Assembly: GCF_043633585.1 (NCBI RefSeq)
Contig: NZ_CP141832.1
Location: forward strand, 3,658,001 to 3,722,000
Direction of reading: 5' to 3'
DNA length: 64,000 nt
From: Lacrimispora sinapis
GTDB lineage: Bacteria; Bacillota; Clostridia; Lachnospirales; Lachnospiraceae
Shown here in pieces: positions 60,634 through 64,000 of this stretch. Positions within the stretch are counted from its first letter, which is position 1, and each line of letters starts with the position of its first letter. Made by a program: the position numbers and the translations under genes. Below the pieces are notes generated by a model. The model worked only from the letters and a program-made list of their open reading frames with translations. It made no database searches and was not told the origin of the DNA.

Positions 60634-60710
60634 TGGTGTTCCTGAGCGGATTCGAACCGCTGGCCTTCCGCTTAGGAGGCGGACGCTCTATCCTACTGAG
60701 CTACAGAAAC
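60634..60710 (-). tRNA. tRNA-Arg (anticodon CCU)
   Basis: A 77-base tRNA on the minus strand including an encoded 3' CCA. Acceptor GTTTCTG/CAGGAAC has one G-U pair. The D-arm is AGCTCAGTAGGATAGAGC, the anticodon loop CTCCTAA reads CCU, and the T-arm is CAGCGGTTCGAATCCGCT. Confidence 0.95.
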
Positions 60711-60827
60711 ACATATCAAATTTATATGGGCGAATCCCAAAAACGACTCTGCCTGACAGCAAATGCTGGAAACAGTGCAATATTTATTATATTCACAATT
60801 GTCCTTTTCGTCAAGCGATAACTTGCA

Positions 60828-61715
60828 TTATTCCGCTTTCTCTTTAAAATTTACGATTCCCTGCATCCAGATCTGCCCCTTAAATCTGCGTCCGACCTCT
60901 GGAGTTCCTACCAAATCTTTCTTTGCAATGCCCACATGAAAGGTCAAGTCACTGCACTCTATGGTGAAATCGTATACCTCTTCTCCTGTGATCGAATTCT
61001 TTTTCTCGTCGATCTTCATGATCTCTCCGATGATGGAATACTGGTCACATTCCACCCCGCATGGCATGAAACAGGAATCAATAATGGAATACAAATCTTC
61101 CTTCATGGCTCTTCTGGATGCCTGGGAATATAAATCAATATCCTCGATGGTCAGGGTTTCCATGGCATCTTCATCACCGTTTTTCGCGGCTTCCAGTAAG
61201 GTGTTGCGGTCTTTTGCCGCCACTCTGGCCTTCTCTCTCTGCTTATCTGATTTCTGTATGGGAAGAAGGATCTTTCCGCTAATGGACAGCCCGGAAAGAC
61301 ATGCATCCTTTGTGTCCATAGAATGATGATCTAACAGCCGTTCCCTGCATTCAAACGAATTGTCTATATAAAAGATCAGGGAAATCCCCACTTTATATTC
61401 ATCCAAAAGACCGGCATAGGTTTCCCGCTCCGTATGGCGCTGTATGGTACAGGGTACATCCGATGTCACGTCACTGGTTCTTAAATAAGGATAATAGTAG
61501 CTTCTTCGAAATTTCCCTTCCCGGTCCATCTCTCCGAAAATGGCGATCCCCATTCCTGGTGCCACTTCCTTTCGAAGTTCACAAAGATTGGATTCCTCGT
61601 CGATCTGAATCCGCTTTAGTCCGGACAAATCTTCACAGATCTGATCCAACAGTTTTTCTATGTCCCGGTCCTTCTGGTAAAGGCTGAAACCAATGGTTCT
61701 CAGGAATTTGTGCAT
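60828..61715 (-). CDS. DUF3881 family protein
   Basis: A 295-residue cytoplasmic protein beginning MHKFLRTIGFSLYQKDRDIE, the typical opening of DUF3881 proteins that are largely confined to Lachnospiraceae. It has two mixed alpha/beta halves with conserved GMGIAIFGE and SSIIGEI-like strands and no membrane segment. ATG 61715 follows GGTGAT; a longer reading to 61790 has a hydrophobic but poorly supported N-terminus. The function is unknown. Confidence 0.8.
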   Translation of the reverse strand: MHKFLRTIGFSLYQKDRDIEKLLDQICEDLSGLKRIQIDEESNLCELRKEVAPGMGIAIFGEMDREGKFRRSYYYPYLRTSDVTSDVPCTIQRHTERETYAGLLDEYKVGISLIFYIDNSFECRERLLDHHSMDTKDACLSGLSISGKILLPIQKSDKQREKARVAAKDRNTLLEAAKNGDEDAMETLTIEDIDLYSQASRRAMKEDLYSIIDSCFMPCGVECDQYSIIGEIMKIDEKKNSITGEEVYDFTIECSDLTFHVGIAKKDLVGTPEVGRRFKGQIWMQGIVNFKEKAE

Positions 61716-61756
61716 AGAATCATCACCTGCTTTCTGATATACTAAGTTAAAATTCA

Positions 61757-61786
61757 GGAAAACAATAAGGCGAAGAACACTCCGCC
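61757..61786 (-). terminator. terminator of gdhA
   Basis: Minus-strand GGCGGAG / CTTCGCC (seven pairs, one wobble), loop TGTT, then TTATTGTTTT. Confidence 0.7.
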
Positions 61787-61856
61787 TCAAGTCTTACCGC
61801 TTATTATATACCAAAATCAGTAACAATGCCAGTAAAATTTTTGTATCCAGCCACCA

Positions 61857-63191
61857 TTATACGATTCCCTGGGAAATCATGGCATCCACAACCTTTTCAA
61901 AGCCTGCGATGTTTGCTCCTGCCACATAGTTTCCTCTTACCCCGTAACGCTCTGCGGCATCGGAAGCTTTTTTGAAAATATTACCCATGATCCCATGAAG
62001 CTTTGCATCCACCTCTTCAAAGGTCCAGGAAAGTCTCTGGCTGTTCTGGGACATCTCAAGGGCAGAAGTTGCCACACCGCCTGCATTGGCTGCCTTCCCC
62101 GGCATAAAGAGCATTCCGCTCTCCAGGAAGTAATCCGTGGCTTCTCTGGTAGAAGGCATATTGGCTCCCTCTGCAACGGCAAAGCATCCATTTGCTTTCA
62201 GAGCCTTGGCATCCTCAATGTTCAATTCGTTCTGAGTCGCACAGGGAAGAGCGATGTCACAAGGGATGGTCCAGATTCCCTTTCCTTCGGTGTAAACAGA
62301 GGTTTTCACGATTTCCGCATATTCCCTGATGCGTCCTCTGCGTACTTCCTTGATCTCCTTGACCGCATCAAGCTGAATTCCGGCCTCGTCATGGACATAT
62401 CCGCAAGAATCACTCAATGCAACCACGGTTGCACCAAGCTGCTGTGCTTTCTCTGCCGCATAGATGGCAACATTGCCGGAACCGGAGATAACAATCTTTT
62501 TCCCCTTCAGTTCTTTTCCGTTTGCTTTCAGCATCTCATCGAGAATGTATACAAGTCCGTAGCCGGTGGCCTGGGTGCGCACCAGAGAGCCGCCGTAATT
62601 AAGTCCCTTTCCGGTAAGGACCCCTTCGTACAAGCCGGTCATTCTCTTATACTGTCCATACAGATAGCCGATCTCTCTGGCACCTACTCCGATATCACCT
62701 GCCGGAACATCCTGGTCTGCACCGATATATTTGGATAACTCGGTCATAAAACTCTGGCAGAATGCCATAACCTCACGGTCAGATTTTCCCTTAGGGTCAA
62801 AATTTGAGCCGCCTTTGCCTCCGCCGATGGGAAGACCGGTCAACGAATTTTTAAATACCTGTTCAAAGCCCAGGAACTTTAAAATACCCTGGTTTACGGA
62901 TGGATGAAGACGCAGTCCTCCCTTGTATGGCCCGATGGCACTGTTAAACTGTACACGATACCCTTTGTTCACCTGGACATTTCCCTGGTCATCAACCCAA
63001 GGCACACGGAAGGAGATGATTCTCTCCGGCTCTACAAGGCGCTCTAAAAGCCCGATCCTACGGTAATGTGCCTCATTGGCATCAATAACCAGTTTCAGGG
63101 AATCAAGCACCTCTTTCACGGCCTGATGAAATTCTGCTTCTCCCGGGTTCTGTTTTACGACTCTGTCATAAACTTCATCCACGTATGACAT
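61857..63191 (-). CDS. gdhA: NADP-specific glutamate dehydrogenase
   Basis: A 444-residue hexameric glutamate dehydrogenase. The catalytic region is PIGGGKGGSNFDPKGKSD (Lys), with PAGDIGVGAREIGYLYGQYKR and the dinucleotide motif VISGSGNVAIYAAEKA. A Ser-Asp after the second dinucleotide strand (VVALSDSCG) fits NADPH use. It assimilates ammonium into glutamate. It is a monocistronic unit with its own sigma-A promoter, GGAGG site, and a leader that contains a terminator-like hairpin. Confidence 0.96.
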   Translation of the reverse strand: MSYVDEVYDRVVKQNPGEAEFHQAVKEVLDSLKLVIDANEAHYRRIGLLERLVEPERIISFRVPWVDDQGNVQVNKGYRVQFNSAIGPYKGGLRLHPSVNQGILKFLGFEQVFKNSLTGLPIGGGKGGSNFDPKGKSDREVMAFCQSFMTELSKYIGADQDVPAGDIGVGAREIGYLYGQYKRMTGLYEGVLTGKGLNYGGSLVRTQATGYGLVYILDEMLKANGKELKGKKIVISGSGNVAIYAAEKAQQLGATVVALSDSCGYVHDEAGIQLDAVKEIKEVRRGRIREYAEIVKTSVYTEGKGIWTIPCDIALPCATQNELNIEDAKALKANGCFAVAEGANMPSTREATDYFLESGMLFMPGKAANAGGVATSALEMSQNSQRLSWTFEEVDAKLHGIMGNIFKKASDAAERYGVRGNYVAGANIAGFEKVVDAMISQGIV

Positions 63192-63257
63192 ATTTTTCTT
63201 TCCTCCTTGGGTTATATTATGTTGTAATAACTTAATTATATTAAGTTTCTGAAAAAG

Positions 63258-63300
63258 GGCGAAAAAGGGTCCAGAACATTGAAGTTCCGGCCCCTTTGCC
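63258..63300 (-). terminator. terminator-like hairpin inside the gdhA leader
   Basis: Minus-strand AAAGGG, one-base bulge, CCGGAAC, loop TTCAAT, GTTCTGG, one base, CCCTTTTT: thirteen pairs followed by T-rich sequence. It is located about 15 bases after the predicted start of transcription and about 70 before gdhA. It should terminate most transcripts unless regulated. Confidence 0.65.
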
Positions 63301-63319
63301 TGGTCACTGCTTGTAGGAA

Positions 63320-63348
63320 ATTATAACAAGTTAATTTAATAAAGTCAA
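63320..63348 (-). promoter_or_regulatory. sigma-A promoter of gdhA
   Basis: Minus-strand TTGACT (63343-63348), 17-bp spacer, TATAAT (63320-63325). Confidence 0.82.
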
Positions 63349-63440
63349 TAAGCGGCTTTGCTTAATTTTATTCCTTCTGTTTATTATTTTTGCAAAGTGA
63401 CACTTGTGAGTGAACATATTTTATATATTATGGAGTCAAA

Positions 63441-63471
63441 TGTAAACCATTAATATATTTTAAGTTGACAT
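63441..63471 (+). promoter_or_regulatory. probable BirA operator overlapping bioY promoter
   Basis: TGTAAAC (63441-63447), 16 bases, GTTGACA (63464-63470), close to the BirA half-sites TGTTAAC...GTTAACA with conserved spacing. The right half-site includes the -35 TTGACA; TAACAT 17 bases on is the likely -10. Binding of biotin-loaded BirA would block transcription. Confidence 0.65.
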
Positions 63472-63533
63472 TTAATATTGCCTATGATAACATTCCAGTA
63501 GATTTTTAGACTTTGTTAAAGGAGCAAACAACC

Positions 63534-64000
63534 ATGAAAGATGCACAATCCATAAAAGCCAAGCCAAAGAATGCAGTCAAACGTCCGGTCAATACCAAAG
63601 ATCTGGCCATTGCCGGAATGTTTGCTGCCGTGCTCGCTGTAATTTCCCAGATCTCCATTCCCATGCCCACAGGCGTTCCGATTACCATACAGATTTTTGG
63701 TGTCGCTCTTGTGGGAGTCATTCTTGGATGGAGACTTGGTGTTTTAGCAACTGTGGTATATATCGTTCTGGGTGCCGTCGGTCTTCCCATCTTTGCAAAT
63801 TTCCGGGGTGGAATCCAAATGATTTTCGGTCTGACCGGAGGTTACATATGGGCATGGCCAATTATGATATTTTTCTGCGGATTGAAACCCAAAACTCCCA
63901 TTAAGGCCCTGAACACCTTACTTTTATTTTTACTGCCTGTTCTTGGCACCATAATCAATGAACTAATCGGAGGCCTCCAATGGGCGGCATTATCGGGAGA
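63534..64000 (+). CDS. bioY: biotin transporter BioY, partial
   Basis: The first 155 codons of a BioY substrate-binding component of an ECF-type biotin importer; the gene runs off the right edge. After a basic 20-residue N-terminus, membrane helices and the family motifs IPMPTGVPITIQIFGVALVG, VYIVLGAVGLPIFANFRGG and GLTGGYIWAWP are visible. AAGGAG lies ten bases before the ATG. The upstream BirA-type operator supports the biotin assignment. Confidence 0.93.
   Translation, partial: MKDAQSIKAKPKNAVKRPVNTKDLAIAGMFAAVLAVISQISIPMPTGVPITIQIFGVALVGVILGWRLGVLATVVYIVLGAVGLPIFANFRGGIQMIFGLTGGYIWAWPIMIFFCGLKPKTPIKALNTLLLFLLPVLGTIINELIGGLQWAALSG

Noticed and set aside
63506..63790. 94-codon minus-strand ORF at the right edge
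   Set aside because: Antisense shadow of bioY, whose motifs, ribosome-binding site and operator are clear.

Overview
The window reads as a chromosomal segment of a spore-forming, anaerobic Clostridia member, most likely Lachnospiraceae (Lacrimispora / Clostridium saccharolyticum-like). This is inferred from the Firmicute ribosome-binding sites and sigma-A promoters, co-occurring F- and V-type ATPases, DUF3881 and BspA-type LRR proteins, a LysM-GH18 spore-type hydrolase and NADP-glutamate dehydrogenase. No rRNA, CRISPR array or IS element was seen. All calls come from reading the sequence; no database search was run.

Layout. 1-6.4 kb (minus): edge of a VWA/DUF2201-like gene, an LRR protein, larE, and a two-subunit ABC exporter with a MarR regulator whose probable operator overlaps the operon promoter. 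6.5-13.05 kb (minus): a tight operon metN-metI-(L-2-hydroxyacid dehydrogenase)-metQ-(FAD 2-hydroxyacid dehydrogenase)-aminotransferase. It is preceded by a sigma-A promoter, a 39-codon methionine-rich leader peptide and an intrinsic terminator, which is the layout of a ribosome-mediated methionine attenuator.

13.1-17.7 kb: a LysM-GH18 (SleL/YaaH-like) gene split by a 3.3-kb element that carries a large serine recombinase, a 57-aa ORF and two CheX-type genes. An 8-bp core (TATGTATA) flanks the element directly. Joining the flanks at this core restores a 381-codon reading frame exactly. Candidate sigma-E-like promoters precede both the split gene and the recombinase. This is the organisation of a skin-type sporulation intervening element.

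17.7-25.3 kb: an OmpR-type two-component system, a peptidoglycan-binding/NlpC lipoprotein, a ZIP transporter and a chemoreceptor. 25.3-31.8 kb (minus): the complete F-type ATP synthase operon atpBEFHAGDC. 31.8-34.8 kb: a gene-poor stretch with tRNA-Lys(CUU), a 50-aa ORF, trmB and a DUF4145/SH3-type membrane protein. 34.9-43.5 kb (plus): a nine-gene V/A-type ATPase operon, divergent from the F-type operon and about 3.3 kb away. A decayed yaaA remnant follows, then a yybP-ykoY (Mn2+) riboswitch in front of a P2-type ATPase.

46.8-54.8 kb (plus): LytTR/GHKL two-component pair with a CPBP protease, a TRIC/UPF0126 channel, a DUF1461 protein, a D-Ala-D-Ala carboxypeptidase and a shortened KdpD/KdpE-like pair. 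54.7-64 kb: an exonuclease, DUF3006 plus a ComEC-like MBL lipoprotein, a secreted protein, a radical-SAM-like protein that has lost its cluster motif, an alpha/beta hydrolase, tRNA-Arg(CCU), a DUF3881 protein, gdhA, and the start of bioY behind a probable BirA operator.
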